Source: an uncultured Sphingorhabdus sp. (GTDB lineage: Bacteria; Pseudomonadota; Alphaproteobacteria; Sphingomonadales; Sphingomonadaceae). Taken from it: a stretch of DNA of 37,394 bases. The position numbers and the translations under genes were made by a program. Below are positions 8,337 through 16,226 of the stretch, in pieces (position 1 is the stretch's first letter; each line of letters opens with the position of its first letter). The DNA is taken from contig NZ_CALMSV010000062.1 of the NCBI RefSeq assembly GCF_937872355.1, positions 1 through 37,394 on the forward strand, in the 5' to 3' direction. A model generated the notes under the pieces. That model ran no database searches and was not told where the DNA came from. It saw only the letters and a program-made list of their open reading frames with translations.

Positions 8337-8360
8337 CTAGGTAGCTTTCTAGGTAGCTTT
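8337..8360 (+). repeat. Perfect tandem duplication of a 12-mer
   Basis: The unit CTAGGTAGCTTT occurs twice with no gap. A partial inverted copy (AGCTACC) is at 8143-8149. Tandem short repeats at roughly one helical turn are typical of recombinase or excisionase arm sites; this role is inferred. Confidence 0.6.
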
Positions 8361-8406
8361 CGATTTTTGTCGTTGTTGCTTGCACTAAATGCCAAACTGC
8401 ATCGCC

Positions 8407-9573
8407 TTAAGCATCTTCGAATTCATCAAGTGACCAACTGTCACGCCACTCAATCCACGGCCGATCACCATCCCATTTGACGGGAAGCCAGACGTGAGTG
8501 GCGCGGGATGTATCTATGTTGAGGCGACCCCACTTCTTGAGAATGGCGGTGTCTTCTGCATCCCGATTCTTTTTGATGAAATGATTCTCGAACGCCTTAC
8601 GGACTTTGCGCGAGAGAGTGCCATCGGCGAACTCCGGATCGTCAATAGTACCGAACCATCGGTCAGCAATCGCTATGTAGAGATCCTTTTTGAAGGGCAC
8701 TTTGAACACGGAGCTGATCTGCGAGTTAAAAGAAGTTTCACTGCTGTCGCCTCGGTCCAGTGGACCTAAATCCTGCCAAGGTCCATGAAAAGTCTGCGCG
8801 ACGCCAACCTTCGAAGGATTTGGAAAATAACCGGTTGTACCGCTACTTGCCATGTAGTGCTTCTCGCCCCGACGGAAATAGGCCAAGCCCTCTCGCGTAT
8901 GCGGCGGTCCAGGATAAGGCCAATGGGTCGAGTAGAATCCAGTAAGTCCAGTATAGCTGTCATCTAGGTCCGCGACGATCATTTCGCTATGAACGCGCTC
9001 GAACGCCATATAGGACTTGCCATCATCAGGACTGGTGAAGAGATCAAAATCGCCAGCCCCCATTCCTAGAGGCAACACATTCGAAGCCACAATCTGATAT
9101 GGTCCGGTAATCTTGTCAGCGGTCAGGATCGTGCGGGTCTGGAACTGCTCCGATAGATACTTAATCCAGCAGACGAACTTCCCGGTCTTCTTGTTGAAGA
9201 GGATGTGCGGTCGATCAGCGAACTGATACGGATGAAGCGATGATTTCGGGTCGTCGATGACCGGCGGAATGAACGTGCCAAGATCATCCCAGTTATAAAG
9301 ATCGACTGACGAATACATGCGCATCCCCCAGTGCCAAACGCGATCCTTGCCTGTCGTGCGTTCCTTGTTTTCGCCATACCAATAAAACCTATTACCGACC
9401 TTGATGATAGAGCTTCCCCTCACCTGGATGGGCTGCCCATTGGTATCCAGCCAGGGTTGGCCAGGTTTGAAGGCATTGACCTTTGCCGGTGCGCTACGGG
9501 CATGGGCCGAACCGATCCTGGCAGCAAGGCTTAGGGAAAGGCCTGCAAGCAAAGTTTCGCGTCGATTGGGCAT
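8407..9573 (-). CDS. Exported glycoside hydrolase, GH43-like family
   Basis: The protein has 388 residues and is intact. The N-terminus MPNRRETLLAGLSLSLAARI carries twin arginines before a hydrophobic stretch ending near AHA, so export by Tat or Sec is likely. The rest reads as a five-bladed beta-propeller of the GH43 type: SSIIKVGNRFYWYGENKE, RMYSSVDLYNWDDLGTF, ADRPHILFNKKTGKFVCW, GAGDFDLFTSPDDGKSYM, then STHWPYPGPPHTREGLAYF with a candidate Glu. GH43 enzymes cleave arabinose-, xylose- or galactose-containing side chains; the specific substrate cannot be read here. It follows the GH106 fragment by 36 bp on the same strand, suggesting an old pectin or rhamnogalacturonan locus. Confidence 0.82.
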   Translation of the reverse strand: MPNRRETLLAGLSLSLAARIGSAHARSAPAKVNAFKPGQPWLDTNGQPIQVRGSSIIKVGNRFYWYGENKERTTGKDRVWHWGMRMYSSVDLYNWDDLGTFIPPVIDDPKSSLHPYQFADRPHILFNKKTGKFVCWIKYLSEQFQTRTILTADKITGPYQIVASNVLPLGMGAGDFDLFTSPDDGKSYMAFERVHSEMIVADLDDSYTGLTGFYSTHWPYPGPPHTREGLAYFRRGEKHYMASSGTTGYFPNPSKVGVAQTFHGPWQDLGPLDRGDSSETSFNSQISSVFKVPFKKDLYIAIADRWFGTIDDPEFADGTLSRKVRKAFENHFIKKNRDAEDTAILKKWGRLNIDTSRATHVWLPVKWDGDRPWIEWRDSWSLDEFEDA

Positions 9574-9609
9574 CTTCGATCTTCCTATCTGGTCAATCTG
9601 GAGAACTGT

Positions 9610-12438
9610 TCAGCGACCTTGGGCATTGGTCGGCTGGGCAGACTTTGCGAGCAGCCTCACCGCGCCCAGCAGCCCGGATGGTTGCACGGGCGCATCCGGC
9701 CGATAGGTCGGAACTGTCGTGAAACTGACGCGTACTGTGTCGGGTTGAGCGTCACCAATCAAACGATTGACCCAACGGTTCGTAACACGGATTTCCAACC
9801 GGTGTTTCCCTGGAGCAAGATCAGCCGGCAGCTCGATCTGCCATGGCGCACACCAGACAGTCCCGACAACACGCCCGTCAATGCGAACCTCCGCTAGATC
9901 TCCGACTTCACCCAGATCGAGCCAAAGCCGCTCGCCACTCTGCTTCGCAGGGATCGAGATCGTTCGAAAGTAGCTTCCCGTTCCGGAGAAGTAGCGACCT
10001 GCCTCGACTTGCGTCCAGCTTCCGACTGAGGTTTCGAAAGGCGCCTGATTGCCGAGCTGAAGCTGCCAACCGTCGGTGAACTCAGCAATGGTTCGCTGCC
10101 TAGCATCGGGCGCGGTTCGTCCAGTTTCCTTGGAACCAGTTCTGAAGACGATAAATGTGGACTGTCCCGGCAAAAGCTCGATCGGCGCCAAGGTAGTACC
10201 GCCGTCCTGGCGCCAGGTCATGGCTGAAACCTTGCCCGTAACAGCATCCCAGCGTTCGGGTATGCGGCCGCTTGTCCCAAATCGCGCAATAAAATTCTGA
10301 TTGATGCGGGAACGATTCGTGAGGAAATAGATTTCAGCATCGTCTGTGCGGCGATGCTTGAAAAGAATGTGATCTGATCCTTCAGCCAGGAAATCAGGCG
10401 ACTGGCTGAGATTAGACATGGCTTCTTCTGCAGTAGCCCCAGCAACAATGGCACCACTCGACCACAACCGCGCAGCCAGTCGCTCCACTTCTACAGGATC
10501 ATCAGCCAAGCTGGGGCTGCGCTCCGGACGAATGCCACCAATTCGCGCTCCAGCGTCCGCCAGCTCATTGAGCTTTTTCAAGACCGGAACCGTCATGCGA
10601 CTGGACTGGCCGCCCAGCCAGAGCAGCGCATAGCTTTGGCCACTGGATGTAACTATGCGATTATCTCGCACCGAGATACGGTTTAGAATTACATCGGCAT
10701 TGGCAAAATCCCAGTCATGGCTCACCGGTACATCCTGGGGCATTCCTTTGTTATAAAGGGCAGTAAGCGGCGCTTCTTCACCATAGGCGTAGAGCACGCC
10801 GGCCACGTTTCGCCCTTGCTGCAACAGGTAGGAAGTCCGGGAGAGATACTTGACCCAGGGACCGGCCTGTTCAGCCCATGTATCCAACCGATTGAAATGT
10901 TGACCGAAAATAGCCAGCGAAAGCCCTGGGGCCTTCTCTGTAACGGGTTGATGGACGCTCGTGTGAATCACAGGGAGGTTCATTCCCAGCGCAAAGCCCA
11001 AGTCGATCATTGGCCTAAGATGCTTGGGCGCGAAAGCCCACGGCGCCCAAGCTGATGTCAGCGCTTCAGTCGCAACAAAGTTTTGGCCGTAGATATGCGC
11101 AACCGATGCCGCACCGCGAATATCGGCCCGGTAGACTGGCCGAACATCTTCGTCCTCATTCCATGTCCACAGGGCTGCCATTGGAACATCAGCATGCGAT
11201 CGCATGGCCATATCATCGCCCAGCGATGGTCGACCGAACTCCAAAGCTTCGGCATAGCTTCGCAGATTGCGCTCCCGTACCGCTCGGGCGATCACCCCAT
11301 AGTGGTTCTCGGCAATGAGGTCCGCCAAAGTTCGTCTGAAATCATAGAGAAAAGCATCACTACGGACCATATCATCCACAACGACGCCCGTGAGCGCAGG
11401 CAACCATGGAACTGGATCGTATCCGCGCCGCCGCTTGAATTCATCTATCAGCTTTGGAGTCCAGTTCGCCGGTCCGACCTCGATCGAGTCATTCAAGAAC
11501 GCCCTGATGCCATTCTTGCCAATCCGCTCTTGCCCCACAGCCTTGTCATAGCTTGCAAGGTACTGATCGATGTAGCGCTGTACTGCTGCCGCATCGTATT
11601 TATCAACTTCGAGACCGGTGCCTTCGACCGTCGCAGGGTGATTTTCCTTACCGGTCAAAGACCAGCCAAGACGCAGCACCTGCCATCGTCCGGGCGGCGG
11701 CGTCCAATCCAGGGTTCCATCCGGACGCAAGTGGCTGGTCAAGTTGATCACCTTGGCGGGATCCACCCCTCGGACAGCATTGTTGTGGCTGTCGAGAGCG
11801 AAGTAATCGAAAGCAGCCTCGAAGCCAGCCTTCTCTTCCCAACGATGAACTTGATCCCGTCCGGACAAAACGATTTCGTCAATACGCAAACGATCCATCG
11901 GTTTGGCACCGAGGCTCCCGACGCTGACCGCGATGGCCCCCGGGACGGGCTTGAAGCTCAACCCTGCAGGTGGTTGCTGCTCGATTACAATTCTTGCCGC
12001 GTGGGCCCGGACGGCTGGAAAGGCGACGGAATACTGGGGTGTTACGCCGGCTGGAAAGTCGGCAACCTTTCTGAACTGCCCATCGACGGATGCAACTTCC
12101 AATCGCGCACGGAAGCGAGGCGCCGTGAACAGCGTAGCGCCACTGTCGAATGCCAGTGTGGCTGATCGCAATTCGGTGGGGGCGTCGAGCTGATAATCGA
12201 TGACAACTGGCGCCTTGTTTCCTGGGATTGGTAGCTCAAGTCCCTGATCCCCCGCAGCCAGATCAACCAGTTGACCCGCACGGCGCGCGGTAATCGCTGG
12301 ATCTGCAGGTGCCGGAAATGCAAGAACCGCGACAGTACCGCCAGCCTGCGGCGCCGGTCCATCCCGAACCGCAGCGATCGGATCAACCTGCTTTGGTCGG
12401 TCCTGGAAGGGACCAGTGGTCGCGGGCAACCACCGCAT
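9610..12438 (-). pseudogene. GH106 alpha-L-rhamnosidase, N-terminally truncated
   Basis: The open frame has 942 residues and carries most of a GH106 enzyme: FLNDSIEVGPANWTPKLIDEF, the domain with RSYAEALEFGRPS and VATEALTSAW, and a C-terminal beta-sandwich with RISIPAKQ-like and LEIRVTNRWVNRLIGD blocks. Family members usually begin with a signal peptide and about 200 further residues of the catalytic barrel, which are absent here. Instead the frame runs back into the tail of a DUF2817 gene at about 12415-12430. The first sequence that looks like GH106 is LPATTGPFQDRP. The ATG at 12438 is fortuitous, there is no signal peptide, and an exported active enzyme is unlikely. It presumably once acted on rhamnose-containing polysaccharide with the neighbouring GH43. 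Confidence 0.8.
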
Positions 12439-12949
12439 CCATCAAAAGTCCTTGGTAGCTTGCAAACGCCGTGTGAGTAGATTCCTTGTTAGAAAATACA
12501 TCCGAGCCCCACACCGCCTCAGTCAACATTCGAGATCTAGTGCCAGGCTTGTCGAAGTTTATGTGAAATGGGCGTCCATAGGCTCCGATACCAGTATGAA
12601 TGTCTAGAAAATGAACATCCGCTAAAGGGCCGATGGCCTCGTGAAGCATTTTACGAAATACTCTATTGGACCACTGGGGCTCTCGACCGCCAAAAAATAT
12701 TCCGTCGTCGTGCGCGTATTGCCCGCCGTTAAATGCGTCGGAAAAGGCTTTCTCCCCATGACGATGCCTGAAGGCATCCATAGAGTCGAATGCAGTTTCA
12801 AAGGCAGCATCACTCCACTCATCGAGCATCAACGATGGATGAAGTTCATGATAGCCGTGATTATCTGGGATTCGGTCGAAAGCAATGAAGTTGCGGTTCA
12901 AATCGACATTGTTCTCATTTACGCGCTGCTGATGCGCAAATGCGAGCGG
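12383..12949 (-). pseudogene. Internal fragment of a DUF2817/M14-like peptidase
   Basis: About 180 residues match the DUF2817 (zinc carboxypeptidase-like) family: PLAFAHQQRVNENNVDLNRNF near the fragment start, then YAHDDGIFFGGREPQWSN, HFLDIHTGIGAYGRP and FASYQGLLMDAVVA. The N-terminal part with the first zinc ligands and the C-terminal end are both missing. At the right it stops at about 12950, where sequence of a TonB-dependent receptor on the opposite strand begins. At the left it runs out of frame into GH106 and stops at 12383. The open frame nominally starts at an ATG at 13006 inside the receptor fragment, which is an artefact of the junction. Confidence 0.75.
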
Positions 12950-12950
12950 G

Positions 12951-13245
12951 CAGTTTACCGCTTTCCAGCTTGACGGTCTCCAGGTCGCGAATTCTCCCGA
13001 TTTCACAGCTACAGTCTTTGCGAGCTACCGAATCGATCTTGGCGACAAGGGTTCGCTGACGCCGATGGTGTCCACCTACTTCAACAGTGGTTACCGGACG
13101 TCGGACGATCCTCTTCTCTTCGGTGTGCAGGACAATTTCCACAAGACTGACCTCAGCCTGACCTGGATGTCCAGCGACGAGAAGGTCAGCGTACGTGGCT
13201 GGATTCGCAACATCGAGGATGAGGCAACGCTGACGCGTGGCACGC
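12951..13245 (+). pseudogene. TonB-dependent receptor, fragment of the C-terminal beta-barrel
   Basis: Plus-strand translation gives FQLDGLQVANSPDF, then VFASYRIDLGDKGSLTP, TYFNSGYRTSDDP, DNFHKTDLSLTW and VSVRGWIRNIEDEATLT. This is the repeating strand pattern of the last strands of an outer-membrane TonB-dependent receptor. Both ends are missing: no plug domain upstream, and no terminal aromatic strand. It meets the DUF2817 fragment at about 12950 and the remnant preceding traB at about 13235-13260. It runs divergently from the DUF2817 fragment, consistent with a deletion that removed the 5' halves of two divergent genes. Such receptors import oligosaccharides in sphingomonads, which fits the GH genes. 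Confidence 0.72.
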
Positions 13246-13320
13246 GGTTCTCCGTCCCTTGCCCCCAATGCCAGCACGACCGCCTATGTCGTTGGCACCA
13301 ACCCGGAAGGCCAGCCATGA
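13234..13320 (+). pseudogene. Short 3' remnant of the gene preceding traB (probably traK)
   Basis: A frame open from a stop at 13231 reads SPSLAPNASTTAYVVGTNPE and ends in a TGA that overlaps the traB ATG by the sequence ATGA. Other genes of the operon overlap in the same way, so this is probably the last 20 or so codons of the normal upstream gene, which in F-type clusters is traK. The identity rests on position only; the piece is too short for recognition. Confidence 0.4.
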
Positions 13321-14645
13321 ACGAGCAAAATGAAAGCAAGGCTGCACCTGAGCGCGCAGTGCCTGTCAAAGCCGATCTTGCGACCCTCAATGCACGCACA
13401 GCCAAGCGCCAGCAGATGCTGCTTGCAGGCATCGCGGCTGTCCTCCTTGCTGGCACCAGCTGGTATATGTTTGGATCCGCTGAGGATCCCGCAACGACCG
13501 CAGATGGCGGCGCGCAGACAATCGATACGACCGGCCTAGTCAACCGCAATCTCTCGCAACGTGAATTTGTTGCGACTTATGGCAACCGCCTCGATGCGAT
13601 TGCCCGCGAGCAAAAGGCTTTGAAAGAAGCCGGGATGCCCCGCGGGGATATCGATGCGCAGCTGGCAGCGCTTAGGTCAGAGAACCAGGCGATGCGCGTC
13701 GACGGGCAGGCAGCGATCGATGCGGTATCGGCTGAAAACGCCCAGCTCAAAGGCCAGCTGGCTGCAACAGCGGCTGCGCCGCCGCCACCGCCTGTCCCGG
13801 CTTATGGCCCACAGGCAGGCGGCTATGATGCCCGGCGGCAGGGTGGCGCGCTTTCAGGTCCAACAGGCTCGGGATCCGATGCAAGCATCGCGGGGCTTTC
13901 ACCTGCCGAGGTCAAGCTGGTGAGCTTCGGCACGGACAAGGGCGCAGGCGGACTAAAATCTGCGAGGCCCGATGTACCCGCACTGCTGATCGAGGACTCC
14001 CCCGATTATCTTCCGCCCAACAGCTATGCCCCCGCCAAGGTGATTGTCGGGGTCGATGCGTCGGCAGGCGTTGCCAGCCAAACCGACCCGCTTCCTGTTG
14101 TGTTGCGGATTACTGGCCCTGCCCGTTCAGTCATGCACAATGGCCGTTTGCTGACAACGCGGCTGACCGGCTGCGTGGTCAATGGTGCAGCGCGCGGCGA
14201 TCTCTCTTCGGAGAAGGTCTATGTGAAGCTCGCCAAGATGACCTGCGATCAACCGGGCGGCGGCGTTGCTGTCTCCGAGGTCAAAGGCTTTATCAGCTTT
14301 GCCGGTAAATCGGGCGTGCGGGGACGTGTGGTGAGCCGCGAAGGCAGCCTTGTGACCCAGGCGCTGCTGGCAGGGATTGTCGGCGGTTTCGGGCGCGGAT
14401 TTTCAGCCAACGCCAACAGCATCTTTTCAGGGGTTACGACCAATGCCGATGGCAGCCGCTCCAAACTCTCAGGCAGCGACATATTGGGTGGCGGTCTGGG
14501 CCAGGGTGCGGGCGATGCTGCCGATACGGTAAGCAAATATCTGATCGAACGCGCCGAGCAATATCAGCCAGTTGTCGAAATGCCGACGGGTATCGAGGTC
14601 GATATCGTCTTTCTCGATGGCGTCTATGTGAGGAATTCCAAATGA
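13317..14645 (+). CDS. traB: F-type conjugation protein TraB (VirB10/TrbI-like)
   Basis: TraB is the scaffold spanning inner membrane, periplasm and outer membrane in the type IV secretion core. From the ATG at 13317 it has 442 residues. A membrane segment lies at about residues 34-53 (MLLAGIAAVLLAGTSWYMFG). It is followed by a coiled-coil-prone stretch, a proline run (PPPPPVP), and the C-terminal VirB10-like beta-barrel domain (PDYLPPNSYAPAKVIVGVDA, LTGCVVNGAARGDLSSEKVYV, EVDIVFLDGVYV). The frame extends upstream to 13065 but there encodes the receptor fragment, so 13317 is the start. It is the first intact gene of the operon, and its own promoter region has been replaced by gene debris. Confidence 0.9.
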   Translation: MNEQNESKAAPERAVPVKADLATLNARTAKRQQMLLAGIAAVLLAGTSWYMFGSAEDPATTADGGAQTIDTTGLVNRNLSQREFVATYGNRLDAIAREQKALKEAGMPRGDIDAQLAALRSENQAMRVDGQAAIDAVSAENAQLKGQLAATAAAPPPPPVPAYGPQAGGYDARRQGGALSGPTGSGSDASIAGLSPAEVKLVSFGTDKGAGGLKSARPDVPALLIEDSPDYLPPNSYAPAKVIVGVDASAGVASQTDPLPVVLRITGPARSVMHNGRLLTTRLTGCVVNGAARGDLSSEKVYVKLAKMTCDQPGGGVAVSEVKGFISFAGKSGVRGRVVSREGSLVTQALLAGIVGGFGRGFSANANSIFSGVTTNADGSRSKLSGSDILGGGLGQGAGDAADTVSKYLIERAEQYQPVVEMPTGIEVDIVFLDGVYVRNSK

Positions 14646-15511
14646 ACATTACCGAGCCCAAACCGCAAAGGACCGGTCTCAAGATTGCGGGCTATGCACT
14701 TGCTTTGGTTGCCCTATCATCCGCCACCGGCTGGGCCGCTGCCAGTCTTGCTGGCCAAGCCAAGCAGAGCCCCGACGTCGTCAAGGTGCGCGCTGCGCTC
14801 AAGCTGCGGCTTCCCAAAACGCCGATCGATGCGATTGACTGCAGGGGCCTTGCAGGGCTGTGCGAGGTCGCTTCGAAAACGACGCTCTTTTACACCGATC
14901 AAAAGGCCAAATATCTGGTCATCGGCCGCATCTATGACATGGAAGCGCGTCAGGATCTGACTGCAGCCCGCCTACTCGCTCTAAATCCCGATATGCTGGC
15001 GGCAGGGGCTGCCCGGGCAGAGCCAGATAAGGAACAAAAGGGGTCCGAACGCCCCAGCGCCGCCAAAAATGTATCGCTTGCGGGGCTCGATCCGACAGGC
15101 GCAATTTTTTGGGGTCCGTCGTCGGGGCCGAAAGCGATCATCTTTTCCGATTTTGCATGCAACTATTGCAAGCGGCTGACGGGGGAACTCCAGGCCATTG
15201 GCGCCCGCGTCGAAGAACGGCCGATTTCGATTTTCGGTAAAGAGAGCCGCAAACTCGCCGAGAAAGTGCTGTGCGCCATCAATCCGGAAGACGCGTTGCA
15301 CAAAGCCTATGCCGGCGCGTCTTTTGTAGGTTCGGTGCCATGCGACACCAATGGGCTCGATGCCAATGAAGCCTTTGCCAGGAAATATGGCTTTGGCGGC
15401 ACGCCGGTGATCGTCCGGCCAAAAGATGGCGCGGTGCTCGAAGGCTATCGGCCTGCAGCTGAACTCAAGGCCTTCCTGACCCAGGCCATTCCGGCATCCA
15501 CGAAAGGCTGA
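14642..15511 (+). CDS. DsbC-like periplasmic thiol-disulfide isomerase of the conjugation operon
   Basis: The protein has 289 residues with an N-terminal membrane anchor or signal (GYALALVALSSATGWAAASLAG). Residues about 46-110 resemble the DsbC dimerisation domain, and a thioredoxin fold follows with active site CNYC (Cys173 and Cys176) and the cis-proline loop GGTPVIV. Such proteins reshuffle disulfides in secreted partners. In F the comparable function is carried by TrbB and host DsbC. Cysteine-rich clients are in the same operon (TraN, TraU, TraH). It overlaps traB by 4 bp and traV follows after 4 bp, so co-expression is tight. Confidence 0.88.
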   Translation: MNITEPKPQRTGLKIAGYALALVALSSATGWAAASLAGQAKQSPDVVKVRAALKLRLPKTPIDAIDCRGLAGLCEVASKTTLFYTDQKAKYLVIGRIYDMEARQDLTAARLLALNPDMLAAGAARAEPDKEQKGSERPSAAKNVSLAGLDPTGAIFWGPSSGPKAIIFSDFACNYCKRLTGELQAIGARVEERPISIFGKESRKLAEKVLCAINPEDALHKAYAGASFVGSVPCDTNGLDANEAFARKYGFGGTPVIVRPKDGAVLEGYRPAAELKAFLTQAIPASTKG

Positions 15512-15515
15512 TCGC

Positions 15516-16226
15516 ATGCGCTTCCCGTATTTCTCTTTGCTCGTCCTCCCGCTGCTTGGCGGATGCGCCACCTTTGGCAGCAATATTGCCGGCGACTTTG
15601 CCTGCCGTGCCGGCTCCAAGGCGAGCGCGACCGAATGCCCACCCGCGCGGGTGATCGATGCCAAGGCCATAGCCGACCTTTCAGACGATGAGACTTTCGT
15701 CCCCAAAGCCGTGCGCAAGACGGCCCTGCCGGGCGATACCAGGCGCACGGACGAGCGCATCCTGCGCGTGGTGATCCCTGCGCATGTCGATGAGGAAGGC
15801 CTGTTGCACGAAGAAGCGGTGGTCTGGATTGTCGCAGAGCCGCCCGAATGGGCCGCGCGTTTGCGCCGCCCTGAGCGCAGCGGCAACAAGAGCGCGCTTC
15901 ATACCGTCGCACGCCATGTGCTGGACGCGCAAGCTCAGCCAGATGCTGGCGCGCTGCCCTCAGCAACGAACAGCCCGGATCATACTCGCACTTCCGAAAT
16001 CGCGTCACCCTTTGATGACGATCCCTTTTTCCACTTGGCCTCGCCGCTGGCTCTCCCCTCCACGGCGCGCGAGGCAGTTGCCGGTGCCACCCCGCCGGCA
16101 GTCGAGGGGTTCGACATGGCCTCCCCCTCCCATGTTCGGACCCCTCGATCCCCTGAACCAGCGCCGCTCGTCTATCCCGACGCCGATGCAATCGATGCAG
16201 CCAAGGCCAAGAAGGAGCCTCAATGA
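15516..16226 (+). CDS. traV: F-type conjugation outer-membrane lipoprotein TraV
   Basis: The protein has 236 residues with a lipoprotein signal (MRFPYFSLLVLPLLGGC) and lipidated Cys at residue 17. It is followed by NIAGDFACRA, the short cysteine-containing block typical of TraV. TraV forms the outer-membrane ring of the secretion core together with TraK and TraB. The C-terminal half is proline- and alanine-rich and probably unstructured. Position between traB/dsbC and traC, and the 4-bp overlap with traC, support the call. Overall similarity within this family is low, so the name relies on lipobox, motif and order. Confidence 0.8.
   Translation: MRFPYFSLLVLPLLGGCATFGSNIAGDFACRAGSKASATECPPARVIDAKAIADLSDDETFVPKAVRKTALPGDTRRTDERILRVVIPAHVDEEGLLHEEAVVWIVAEPPEWAARLRRPERSGNKSALHTVARHVLDAQAQPDAGALPSATNSPDHTRTSEIASPFDDDPFFHLASPLALPSTAREAVAGATPPAVEGFDMASPSHVRTPRSPEPAPLVYPDADAIDAAKAKKEPQ

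Larger units (their letters stand above)
8128..8406. other. 279-bp non-coding stretch with integration-scar features
   Basis: No convincing gene is present. It holds three things: an 8-bp direct repeat GTACGGAA (8163-8170 and 8174-8181, 11-bp period); a 3' tRNA fragment (8224-8272); and a perfect tandem 12-mer (8337-8360). Together they resemble the leftover end of a tRNA-targeted integrative element, but no integrase gene or recognisable integrase remnant is seen. Confidence 0.55.

Noticed and set aside
8128-8406. CRISPR array suspected from short repeats.
   Set aside because: The repeats are only 8 and 12 bp, two copies each, with no spacer pattern.
11083-12165. A 360-codon plus-strand frame within GH106.
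   Set aside because: It is antisense to sequence with clear GH106 motifs and shows no protein family features.
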